Position numbers and translations under genes: made by a program. A DNA stretch of 64,000 bases, from NCBI RefSeq assembly GCF_000003815.2, contig NC_049990.1, positions 20,598,015 to 20,662,014 of the forward strand, written 5' to 3'. This document shows positions 54,327-64,000 of the stretch, one piece after another. How positions within the stretch are numbered: the first letter of the stretch is position 1; each line of letters begins with the position of its first letter. The DNA comes from Branchiostoma floridae. Its lineage: Eukaryota; Chordata; Leptocardii; Amphioxiformes; Branchiostomatidae. The notes below the pieces were generated by a model, which saw only the letters and a program-made list of their open reading frames with translations, was not told where the DNA came from and did not search any database.

Positions 54327-55254
54327 AATTACATACTATAGAACTTCTAAAAAGCTATGTTTCAATGATTGAATTTATCATTGTAGTGTCCTGATTGGAT
54401 CAAACGGTATCCAATGATGAGGTACAAAATAAATGACAGAGGCTGTTGTAATCTAATTAATGACAAAGTCAATTTTGTCAGCTTTATGAAGTGATTGTAT
54501 TGCGGAACATAAAAGTAATGCTAGAGCACTGGAGCTGGCTGTTACCTGTATGGCATGGTTGGTCAAATAAGAGCCAATCAAATAAGACTATGTAAGAATA
54601 AATTTGAGCTTCTAGCTTTATGATTGGCTAAACAGAATGTAGTAATCATTCACTGTGATTTGAAAGTACACATTCAAAGTCATCCCTGCTTTTTGATTGG
54701 TCAAGTACTAACCAATCATGTAACACATGAATTTTTATCTCACACCTCAAGTTGGTATTTCTTTTGATGTTTACCATTGGATATGATGTGGGTGGATTGT
54801 TTATTGTATATCCTGGTGTCCTCTTATTGTGTTTACATACAGTGTTATTATAAATACATGTACATATAAAGCAACAGATTTCCTAATAGTAAGAGAAGAC
54901 AGTGTGTTCTGCCATTACGTTTTTATACATTGTACCAAGACAACATCCATATGTGGCATTTCATTACTACTAATATGTGCACATGTCATGAAATATATAC
55001 ATGGGTAGTACCAATGTGTGTGAAGTGTATCATTATTGTGGACAAGTTATTCAAGAAGACACCAGTCTTGTCTTTGCATGCTGAATAAAAAAAAAAGACG
55101 TTGGTCTAATATAGTTTATCAAAAGAGAAGGTTTTAGAAGCAACCATGGTCCATGATGGTATGTATAGCCAACAGCACTACTAAGTGGCTTTGCTACAAA
55201 TAGCGATTTGGCAAAAAAAGTGCAGGTTCCAATTTTGTTAAGATGTGAAGTAGA

Positions 55255-55355
55255 ATATCTGAGCCACAGGGGTCCTCTCAACTTGGTTTGAACCTGTTAC
55301 CTCTGGGGTCTGGGTCGAACACCTTACCCATTGCACCACACTCCCAAAGTACATG
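55255..55355 (-). repeat. tRNA-like SINE head, minus strand
   Basis: On the minus strand GTGGTGCAATGGGTAAGGTG (A-box-like), GTTCGACCCAGACCCCAGAG and AACAGGTTCAAACC (B-box-like). There is no full cloverleaf that I can pair, so I call a SINE head rather than a tRNA gene. A second partial copy of its end (GGTCCTCTCAACTTGG) lies at 55400. Confidence 0.5.
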
Positions 55356-55439
55356 GACTTAATGCCTGCGGACGGCCCAATACCTGCCCGAGTCACGGTG
55401 GTCCTCTCAACTTGGCTGTATTCCACTGGCGTTCACTTT

Positions 55440-57039
55440 GCTAGGGTGAGCTGTAAGTGCGTGGAATTTACACCTGTGCATAGCGCCTCTCCAGGCATGA
55501 AATCCTCGGCTATGTTACAAGTTCACCCCTTCAAAGTTACCGGCTTTGCAATGGAAGACGGACTCCACACATCAGGCTGGTACTGGCGCATATACAGGAA
55601 TGCATTCCCCGGCCATGTAGTTCATCCCTGCAAAGTCCCTGGCTGTGATGTCGTCATCGAGATGTTTTAGGAGATCTCCAATTTGCCTAGGATGGTGTTG
55701 AGCTCAATACCACATTGTTAGTACTAAGGAGGTTAGTACAGATACAAAACAGGCATGGGTTACTTATAAACGAAACTTATGTCTGTTCTAATGAATGTCA
55801 AATGTTTTCAGATGCATATCCACTACCAAGAAACATAAAAGGACCTTGAATATACAGATACTATCCATCTTATAAATTGTATTACAGAGATTTTGGTTGA
55901 TTTCCGTTTTGGTGGGTGATGCAATGTACACCATAACCGCAAGAGGCGCTTTTGCACAGGTGCTGCTCTGGAAACGATGTGCTCCTGAAATGATTTTGGC
56001 TTATCGATATAACACCGGACTATGAGGGCAATCAACCACCTGTTGAGGGGACACATGGGGTCTTGAATATCATGGTACCTTTGCATAGCCTCCGTTTGAC
56101 ATGTAATGCCGCATGAATAGAATTATTGTTGGCTAGAAGGATCGGTCTGTGTGTAACATGCGTTGGGAGGGGGGGCGTCTCTTGAAGATATAATTTGAGG
56201 CAGATTCTTTGTTTGGCTCTTGAAGGCGGTAAACCGATACAGAGAAGACGCTGTATGGATATTGGGAGTCTAACTATCCTAGCCAGTGTCTTGACTAACA
56301 TAATTGTTGTTGTTGTCCCTGTTTTACGTCTAATTATCCGCTAGACGTGGGCTCATTGTGGTTCGTCGTTTGACTTTTTTTCAGTGCATTTCCTGAAAGG
56401 GGCGTGGTCGTTTAGTTCCTTGGAGAACATCATAAAAGAAAGTCAATCACGTAAGTTTTCAGGACGTTCTGCCATAAGCACTTTCACAGAAGTCAGAACG
56501 CATATGCGTTAACAGGAATTCTAGGTATTATGTCAAATTTCAAACCGGTAAAGGCCGGGGCACAAAAAGAAAACAAAACCTGCCCCGTCTTGGCATTGGT
56601 ATGCAAACCAAAACAATGGTTGGGACAAGGACTGTTTATTTTTTCAAGGCCTTTAATTTGGACATGTTACCTAGATTTCCTGTCGCCGCACATGCTTTCT
56701 GCTGTGAGAGGACTTATTGCTACATGTCATATGAATGGGTTGTATACCATGCAATTTGTGCATGCAGATGAGAACATTTCTGATGTTTTACTGGTTCCCA
56801 AATAAATAACAACTGTGTAAGCTCCTTAACCATTCCAAGTATGCATGCACGGTGACAGGAAGGTGATGTGTCAATGGTAAAGGCTCCTGAGACATAAACA
56901 AACACATCTGGATATTTTTATGCAAATCAAGACAATGGCCTAGACAGAACTGTCATTTTTTACATATTACCCAGAATTCCTGTTGCTGCGAATCCAGATA
57001 CATATTCGGAATGGTGAACAACCTTTGATATTGAAGAGT
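55440..57039. other. Intergenic stretch before the esterase, no gene recognised
   Basis: Several open frames of 60-105 codons exist on both strands, but none has recognisable motifs or spliced neighbours. Confidence 0.5.
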
Positions 57040-57540
57040 AAAGTTAAGGTAGCAGAACACAGTTTTCGGCCTATGGGGATTTCTATAGTTAAGGGCCTCA
57101 AGGTTACTGGCTTCGACGCATCAAAAAATAAAGTAGGGTGCACTTTTGGAATACCAAAATCAGATATGTTTGAGTTGAAGGTACAAGCCACAAAATATTT
57201 AAAAACAAAAAAATCCTGTCTGCGTATCGTCTTCTCACGCCCTCTTTGAAATGCCCCTCTGCGGAGGTCACAGAACTGCAGCCGGCTCACGCTACAAAGA
57301 CAGTTGCATAATGGGGCACATTTATACACGAAATAGAAAACTTTCACAATCCAAACCATGCAGTCTCAGAGTCGACACCTTCCGTGACCACGTAGCACAG
57401 GTTATATCTGGCTGCCCCTCAAATAAGGCTTTTTACCTCTCCTTCAACAAGTTTATCCGTACTATTTTATGTACCCGCGTCAGTCATAGACCCCGGGGTT
57501 CGCCCATTAATACTGTGTTCTGCTACCTTAACCATATTTT
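57040..57540. mobile_element. 500-base element with 25-base terminal inverted repeats
   Basis: AGTTAAGGTAGCAGAACACA at 57043 is matched in reverse complement by TGTGTTCTGCTACCTTAAC-type sequence at 57518-57535. The interior has one 88-codon frame without known motifs. The right end lies about 20 bases before the start codon of the esterase. Confidence 0.65.
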
Positions 57541-57555
57541 TTTACAAACAGATCC

Positions 57556-60500
57556 ATGGTAGTGAAGGCGTCCCTGGTGTTTGTGGTAGCGGTGGTACTC
57601 CTGACGTACTACTGTCACGAGCCTGTACCGCCAGACGTCCCACAGCCGACCATGTTCGCAGCCATGGCGATAGTCATGAGAACAGCACGACACATGGTAA
57701 GGTGTGGTCCGCTGAGATGATGAGTGCAATCCTGTATGTCCATCACAATTAGTAGTTCAACCAATCAGAGAATTGGAATGGTTGTTTTGGCTAATAGGAG
57801 AGTCAGGCAGCCTGTCCGTCAAATTCCTTTTTGTATTTGCATTTTTGTATTTTTGTTCAAAATCTTGTTTCTTTTCCTACATACTGTCAGAGAGTGAAAC
57901 TCGATGTCACAAAGTACAGTAAGAATATCCTCAAAGATAGCTTTATTTGCTTGCAGCTAGGCATGTAAAGGTTAGGTGTGACAGTGTCAGCTTGAATGTT
58001 CCGTGAAATATAACCAGCTGCTGCCTTGCCATATGGATGCAATGCTGGAGTGTTATGCTGAAGGGTGGTTATACTTACTCTCCAAGCAGAGGTTAGGCTC
58101 CGGCTGTTTTTTTAAACGTTTTTTTTAGTCGTTTTATCGGGCTTTCTATTTTGTATTCTATCTTGCTGTGTCAGGCTGGCGTACTTCAAGAAAAATGACA
58201 AAATAGAAAGCCCGATAAAACGACTAAAAAAAAAGTTAAAAAACAGCCGGAGCCTCTGCTTGGAGAGTAGGTTATACTGGCTATACAGATTCAGATACAA
58301 AAGCTGGTGTATTATGCTTACTTACTTGTTACTTGATATTTCTGAGGTCTTACGGGCTATTATCAAAGCTACACAGATGCAAATACAGCTATAGAAGCTG
58401 GTGTGTTACACTGAAGGACAGTGTCATACAGGCTAAACAGATACAAATACAGACCTCAGATTGACTCTTAGATTTTAATATTTGTTTTCTTTGCTTTCCA
58501 GGCCAATATCGGAGAGTACCTGGGCATAGGCACTGAGCCTACGAACCTACGGTACATCCTCTGGGCACTGACAAGAGCGGGCCAGAAAGTGATGACGCTG
58601 GGCACAGCATACCGAGAGGGACTGGAGTGTACAGACACCGTGTTTGACGGAGTCAGCGTCCGTGTGTACGAACCGGTGTCAGCGGCGAAGAGTAACGTCA
58701 AAGTCCCCGGCCTGGTGTTCATCCATGGAGGGGGCTTTGTTCTCCTGAATGTCGGTAAGCCATGGATCGAGTCCAGGGTACTCTACAAGTAGTCGGTGTA
58801 ACACAAACTCTGCTGTCCAGGACTGTAGAATGAGGGTCAGTATGGGGGGTCCCGACAACGATTTACGCTGAATTCAGAAGAACCCCCTACTAAGGGTCAG
58901 GGTACCGGTACAGAAAATTCAGGTCCGATTCAGGTCCAAAGCATCAGATCCAGGTTTGAACCTGAACCTGGACCTGATTCAATATGTGAGAACTTGTGAA
59001 TGGACGATACTCATAACAATGGTCCATTTGGCAACAAAGACATAATGTTTTGTGGATCATTCGAATCCCACTGGCATTTTAAAATCCTACAATGCTAACT
59101 GCCTCTGTACTATTGACTGTAAAAGTTGGTAGAAATGACTATAGACTATACTTCACTCTCGTTATTTTCCTCGACCGGTAAGCCCCGAAACATGTGAATG
59201 CCTGATCAGATAATCTGTTCATTTTCAATCGGTCCAACATCCGGTCCACCAAATTTTTTCAGGTCCAGTTTTTCTGGACCGGTCCAAAAAGAATAACCGG
59301 TTTTGTACCAGCCCTACCCCCTTCATATTACGCTAAATCAAGGAAGGCAATTTAATACGCTAAATTTGGTCGCCTCGCTATGAATTACGTCTACACAGAT
59401 AAGTTGGTTTTCCCTACGAATTACGGGAAATAAAGATAGGCTGCGTACGCCTTGCGTAAAAGAGCATGCAGACCCTCTAGAATGATGAAAAGGCCCCCTT
59501 TTTTAAGGCAAGGCTAAGCATGGTCTTCCAAACAATGAGTGGGGTGAAAAGTGAATTTCAAAGTATGGAGATAGTCTTGATTGATTGAGTCTTAATGCCT
59601 GAGACAATGTTTTGCACAATGATTGCTTGAAGAGGAAGTTTTGTTTTTATCATCTCTGTGTTTCCTAGTCTTGAAGCAAATGATGTGGGTTAACTTAGTT
59701 CTGCTTTTTTTTCACATGACCACAACATTTGATTTGTTCACAGATACGTTTGATGAGCTGACAGCCCATCTTGCCAAAGAGCTGGGGATCGTTGTTGTAT
59801 CTGTGGAGTAAGTACTTTTCAGTGCAAAGGATTTTTCGTTGTTGACAACTTTTAATGTACCAGTCAATCAAGTATTGGAATGCTGCACGTAAGAGAGACA
59901 CATCTAGTTGCACTGGTGTTATTCAACTTACTTGTACTTTGGACCAAAGTAGTAGATTCAAATTTTTACTTCTGTGAAGGAGGGTCACCTCCTGATGAAG
60001 TATTTTGGTTGGTCATGTTTGTACGTTCGCAGCTATATCTTAATGCCTTCACTGTATTCGTATGAGACTCTGGCTAATGAATCCTACACTACTGCCTAGG
60101 TTACTGTAAAAGCAGAAATGTTCATGGTGCTTTTATATATGTTCACAGTTTTTTCGAAGCTGCTTCACCGTAATGCAAAGTGTGTGGTGCTACAGCAAAC
60201 TCAAAACCACTCTGAACACTCCATTTTTCCACTCCCACAAAATCTAATCCCTGCAAACTAAAATGCATTTACTGTATCTTGGTGTAAAAAAGTGGAAAAC
60301 TGCTCACTTTTGCAATGCTTAACCACAGGTATCGACTCGCTCCTGAGCACATGTTTCCGGCAGCGTTTGACGACAGCGTTGCTGCTACAAAGTTCTTCCT
60401 CCAGAACGCAGACAAGTACAACGTTGATCGCACACGTATCGGCATCAGTGGGGACAGCGCAGGGGGCAACCTGGCCGCAGCCGTCACTCTCGCTTTAGCG

Positions 60501-61097
60501 AAGGAAAAGGGACTTCCTAAGCTAAAGACACAAGCACTCATGTACCCAGTCTTACAAGCCATAGACTTCAACACACCCTCCTACCTTGACAACGGTTACA
60601 TGAACATTCTAAGCAAAGATTTAATGGTATCATTTTGGCTGTGGTATCTAAACAATGACGTGTCTTTCAAGGAAGTATTCCAAGCCAACAATCACACAAG
60701 TGGTCAGCTCAAGAGGTCTCAGTACGCGGGGTATGTAGATCACAAAATGGTGCGGCCAAACCTGAGACCAAAAGTCGTTACACCTGTTAAGAAGGAAAGT
60801 ATAAAATTTCCTGAGATTCCAAACATCGCGACCATTTTGGATCCACGTTTCGCCCCGTTAATGGCCGACGACGCTGATTTGGAAGGTCTCCCCCCGGCGT
60901 ACATAATGACGTGCGAGTACGATGTATTGAGGGATGATGGCGTAATGTATGCCACCAGACTTCAGAAGGCTGGGGTTAGGGTTGAACACGATCATTACGA
61001 ACGCGGGTTCCACGCATTTTTATCACAGTTCCGCGTCAATGAGTTAGCAGGCACAGCTATGGACAACTTGCTTGCATATCTGAGGAAAAATCTCTGA
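57556..61097 (+). CDS. Arylacetamide deacetylase-like membrane esterase
   Basis: Exons 57556-57696, 58502-58754, 59744-59807 and 60329-61097 join in phase to 408 codons plus TGA, close to the usual 400 or so of this family. The N terminus is a single hydrophobic anchor (VVKASLVFVVAVVLLTYY), as in type II ER-lumenal AADAC proteins. IHGGGF (residues 121-126) forms the oxyanion hole of the hormone-sensitive-lipase group. The nucleophile is Ser196 in GDSAGG, the acid Asp351 in EYDVLRDDG and the base His381 in RGFHAFL. SVEYRLAPEHMFPAAFDD is a family signature split by the last intron. The family hydrolyses acyl esters and amides of lipids or xenobiotics; the substrate here is unknown. A TTTTTTTACAAACAG acceptor-like stretch abuts the ATG, suggesting a spliced 5' leader. 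Confidence 0.92.
58077..58269. mobile_element. CTCCAAGCAGAGG-type MITE, best-preserved copy
   Basis: TACTCTCCAAGCAGAGGTTA then GGCTCCGGCTGTTTTTTTAA, TTAGTCGTTTTATCGGGCTT and TCTATTTTGT on the left are all matched in reverse complement on the right. The 190 bases fold into one hairpin. It lies in intron 1 of the esterase. Other members are at 1233-1285 (half), 15805-15970, 38436-38583 and 39670-39712 (half). Confidence 0.85.
58905..59320. mobile_element. CAGGTCC-type element, copy 2 (uninterrupted)
   Basis: It starts GGTACCGGTACAGAAAATTC and ends AACCGGTTTTGTACCAGC. It is collinear with 14484-15010 but has a single GTCCAACATC and no 92-base insert. It lies in intron 2 of the esterase. Confidence 0.75.
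60100..60277. mobile_element. TTCGCGG-type MITE, copy 4, CpG-decayed
   Basis: The outline of the family remains (TACTGTAAAAGCAGAAATGT at the left, CAAACTAAAATGCATTTACT then GTATC at the right), but the usual TTCGCGGTGG has become TTCATGGTGC and ACCGCGAA has become TGCAAA or GAACAC. It lies in intron 3 of the esterase. Confidence 0.65.
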
Positions 61098-61214
61098 AGT
61101 GGTAAACTTTCTGATATCCACATATGTAAGTTCATCTGTGATGGTAGTCAACATTTTGTTACAATTTTAAACTATATCCGTACAAATCATTTATCGTTCC
61201 TCTGATCCTTTATC

Positions 61215-61345
61215 AAGTTGAAATGACCCAAAGCCTATAGATGAGACGAGGGCTGATACCGACTTCCAAGCACCTTTGACCCTTTACTGATGTCACACTT
61301 CTGGTCTGGATGTGTGACACAGGCTTTGGGTCATTTCATCTTTCT
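61215..61345. mobile_element. Short inverted-repeat element
   Basis: TTGAAATGACCCAAAGCCTA on the left is matched by AGGCTTTGGGTCATTTCATC on the right. It lies in the presumed 3' untranslated or flanking region of the esterase. A direct repeat (CAATAGAAGT..CCAAACTTGTGT, TCATATATCATAGAATAA) follows at 61345-61520. Confidence 0.65.
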
Positions 61346-61585
61346 GACATCTAAACAATAGAAGTATCCAAACTTGTGTTAAATTTTCATATATCATAGA
61401 ATAAGACACTAATGATGAAACACAGGGTGTAGATTTGCAGTATACCAACTAATATACCAACATCTGATCAATAGAAGTGGCCAAACTTGTGTATTTCCAT
61501 ATATCATAGAATAAAATACTAATTATGATATTGTATAGACCACTTTGAACTTTCTATATGCGGATCAATTATAATGCATCGGACC

Positions 61586-61591
61586 AATAAA
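61586..61591 (+). terminator. Candidate polyadenylation signal of the esterase gene
   Basis: AATAAA lies 489 bases after the esterase stop codon, followed by a T-rich TGTTTTATTTGT stretch. Other weak candidates exist, so this is tentative. Confidence 0.35.
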
Positions 61592-62149
61592 CTTGAATTG
61601 ATGTTTTATTTGTATATATTTGCTATATATGTATCAAGATATCTATCATATACAGTTGGTTGTATTCAATGTGCTTTGAGAAATTGTGCATACCTGAATT
61701 AATATTTAATCAGGTATGAATTTAGATTTTATCAATATAATCTTTATGTATCCATAGATATCTAAAAATTGGGGAGCTGTACAATTACAGTATTAACGTT
61801 GACTAGAATGGACTGATATATGTGGGGTAGGGCATTAGAATATGACAGCTGCAACCGTTGTATGTTATTAACATTAGTCAAATAATGTTCATGAATCGCT
61901 TACTACATTTATTTTTATGATGTAACCTAAGTTGACGTCACCTGAGTGTTTTTTTTCATTCATTTGGTTCAAAAATATTTTATATGATATCAGTATATCT
62001 TGCCAGATGTACATAGTTTTGAAATGTTATGAAATGTATGGTGCCAATGAAAATGATGATTTTACTCAAAATGTCATAAGTTGTCATTATTTATCTCAAG
62101 AAAAGGGCAGTTCAAGCATGTTGAATTTAAGATGACCAATCAACTTCAA

Positions 62150-62733
62150 AAGGCTTTATAACTTTTAATCACAAAGCAAAAGCCATTCAATCACATTAAA
62201 GATTGAGTTTTAGAATACCTCCTTGCAAAGAAGATTTCTTGCAGCTCCAAAAATCCTACGAGCGCCTCCTATCTGTTTTTATCCGAACTGCAGCCCATCC
62301 TCCCAGGTATGGAGCATGCTCAGTCCACGCCCAATTTGGAGTTGTCGAATTTCAAGATGGCGTGATGTTGGTGTCCTTCCGTGGTGCCACTTCCTGTACA
62401 ACTCCCATGTTGGCTCGCCAAGGGTCGCCTGCGACTGCCGATTGCGTTTCTTCTCCAGTTGAGAGGCTGAATTCCTTCCTGTAGGCTTTTGTGCGTCCCT
62501 ACGTTTTGTGGAGTCATCAAAATCGCCAGCTGGGTCAGAGTGCACTCAACCAGAGCACAGCGCCCCGCCGCTACTTGGATATTCGCGAAACAACGCTGCC
62601 CATCGACTGGTCCAAAACCCTCCCCAAAAATCTTACGGATTTCTCCAGCAGAGTGGATTAAACGTGCAGGAAGAAGAGTCGATCGTTTGTTTGTTTTTCT
62701 GAGAGGCGGGCAAAACCACCACCCCTCCCCAAG
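62150..62733 (+). promoter_or_regulatory. Putative promoter and 5' leader region of CASK
   Basis: Sequence before the CASK start is less AT-rich than its surroundings and carries AAGATGGC twice (about 62354 and at the start codon), a YY1-like context common around animal start sites. Antisense open frames across it show no known domain. Confidence 0.3.
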
Positions 62734-62792
62734 ATGGCCGACGACGAAGTTTTGTTCGAAGACGTGTACGAACTGTGTGAAATCATCGGAAG
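62734..62792 (+). CDS. CASK: First coding exon of CASK (MAGUK scaffold, CaM-kinase domain start)
   Basis: ATG in CCCCAAGATGGCC opens MADDEVLFEDVYELCEIIG, almost the vertebrate CASK N terminus (one D/E and one V/I change by eye). The exon ends AG|GTGAGT, leaving a phase 2 codon, just before the kinase glycine-loop residues. CASK is a membrane-associated guanylate kinase with an N-terminal CaM-kinase-like domain that scaffolds neurexin, Mint/Veli and syndecan at cell junctions and synapses. Only 19 full codons are here; the rest lies beyond the right edge. Confidence 0.93.
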
Positions 62793-64000
62793 GTGAGTGC
62801 GGATTTGTCCTTGATGTTTGCTCAAGACAGGAGGAGACTTTCTCAAGATTCATACCAAGATCTGGTAGACACCGTGATGTCTTCCGATCGTTAATGTGAA
62901 CGCAGTTCAGTTCAAAAACACCAACATCTTACCTATGCGACAGACCACCTTCCAAACATAAATTTTACTTCCGACATAATTTTACACGTAAAACAAAACT
63001 TGCACCATATTCAAGAAAACATATTATCACCCCTGTTGAGCTGAGAAGTGGGTGATAATTGTATAAATTATTGGATGATCATTCTAATATGACAAATAGC
63101 CACGCAGATGATATGAAACCATACGTTCCTCACGATACAAATGTGTTACTGAAACTGACGTGTTTTTGAAACTAAAACAACATGAGAAAATGCTGCGTTT
63201 GTTTTGTTGGGAGGGCGTGAAGCATACAACCAGGGGGAGGTCAGAAAGCATAAAGGGAGGGTGTGATCTTACAGGAACCTTACTGGTTCTACCTGCTCGT
63301 CTGGCCTCCACCCTCCATGAATAATGGAAACTCTGTCGCTTCATTTGTGTGAAAATGGCCAATTTCTCGGCAATCAGTGCCGAGACAGAGCTGAGATGGG
63401 GACGTGCCATCTTCATCTATACTGCCTCTGTGGTGGCCTGCAAATTGTTTTCTCACCAACCGTTAGGAGGTGGTACACTTATTTAATTTCCTACCATGCA
63501 CAGTGGGAAAATGCTGATGTTAGGGAGGTGTGAGGAGGTCTATAAAACACGATTCTCTGCTGTAGACCACATCTGGCTAGACAAGCCTTCTCCCAGGTCC
63601 AGTAAATTCACTCCTAAATAAACACCAGTGAGAACCCTGCAACCTGTTTTTTCTAGTACCAGGAAAAAAAGACGTAACAAAATCACATCGTATTTTCTAG
63701 CCGGAAAGGACGCGGTGTGTCGTTTGTAGTACCTCTGCGTAGAGAGCGCGAGCCTTTGGGGATATCGGGAAGAGTGAGAGATTACGAGGCATTGGGTTTG
63801 TGATTGGTCAGCTTATGAAAACTTGGATTAGTGCCAAGGATGGTGCCTAGGTGTCAGGATGTTGGAGATAGATCAGTCTATCTGAGGGATCAGTTATCGC
63901 AGATTAACAGCGGTTCACAGGACTTTTCAGTGTGGGAACTCTTGTTTGTTTTGTAGGTTTTTGTGATCAAGGATCAGGATTTCCGTAACCTAGGCATAGA
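62793..64000 (+). other. Start of CASK intron 1
   Basis: No exon, repeat family or RNA gene recognised. Open frames are short and without motifs. Confidence 0.6.

Noticed and set aside
55353-55670. 105-codon plus-strand frame as a gene
   Set aside because: No known motif, no splice partners, and it starts in the SINE head region.
55823-56301. Minus-strand frames of 87-89 codons as a transposase relic
   Set aside because: No catalytic motif or terminal repeats could be found to support it.
62320-62853. Minus-strand 177-codon frame
   Set aside because: It runs antisense across the CASK leader and first exon and has no recognisable domain.

Overview
The window looks like a lancelet (Branchiostoma) genome scaffold. 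I infer this from compact multi-exon animal genes with GT..AG introns, CUB/trypsin and cytokine-receptor domains, a near-exact chordate CASK start exon, and a very high load of short inverted-repeat elements and tRNA-derived SINEs of the kind common in amphioxus. The species is not proven by the sequence. Three blocks of N (4590-4689, 30577-31080, 33285-33384) are assembly gaps.

Layout. 1-5062 (+): the 3' part of a secreted CUB plus chymotrypsin-like serine protease gene. 5508-8342 (-): a complete three-exon 3-beta-hydroxysteroid dehydrogenase-like gene. 8343-16751: no gene, filled with inverted-repeat elements, tandem repeats and simple repeats. 16752-28305 (-): a complete ten-exon receptor gene of 996 residues, the most striking locus here. 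Its first two ectodomain modules look like a class II cytokine receptor (interferon/IL-10 receptor family). They are followed by two extra fibronectin type III domains, a transmembrane segment with a box1-like stretch, and a long tail in which all seven tyrosines lie in a (D/N)PY(V/L) motif. 28306-37417: repeats, one LINE reverse transcriptase relic, no gene seen. 37418-45811 and 49671-54326 (+): two tandem paralogous 2-oxoglutarate/Fe(II) oxygenases of the isopenicillin N synthase type, seven coding exons each. A small antisense gene of unknown function (40514-41783, -) sits inside intron 3 of the first one, between inverted repeat arms. 57556-61097 (+): a four-exon arylacetamide-deacetylase-like membrane esterase. 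62734-62792 (+): the first coding exon of CASK, whose first intron runs off the right edge.

The genes do not form a functional cluster. The protease is extracellular. The dehydrogenase and esterase are probable ER-membrane small-molecule enzymes. The oxygenases are soluble enzymes of unknown substrate, the receptor is a JAK/STAT-type surface protein, and CASK is a membrane scaffold. Exon boundaries were set by hand from splice consensus and reading phase. In the receptor, dehydrogenase, oxygenase and esterase models every junction keeps frame and the total is a whole number of codons. No transcript evidence was available.
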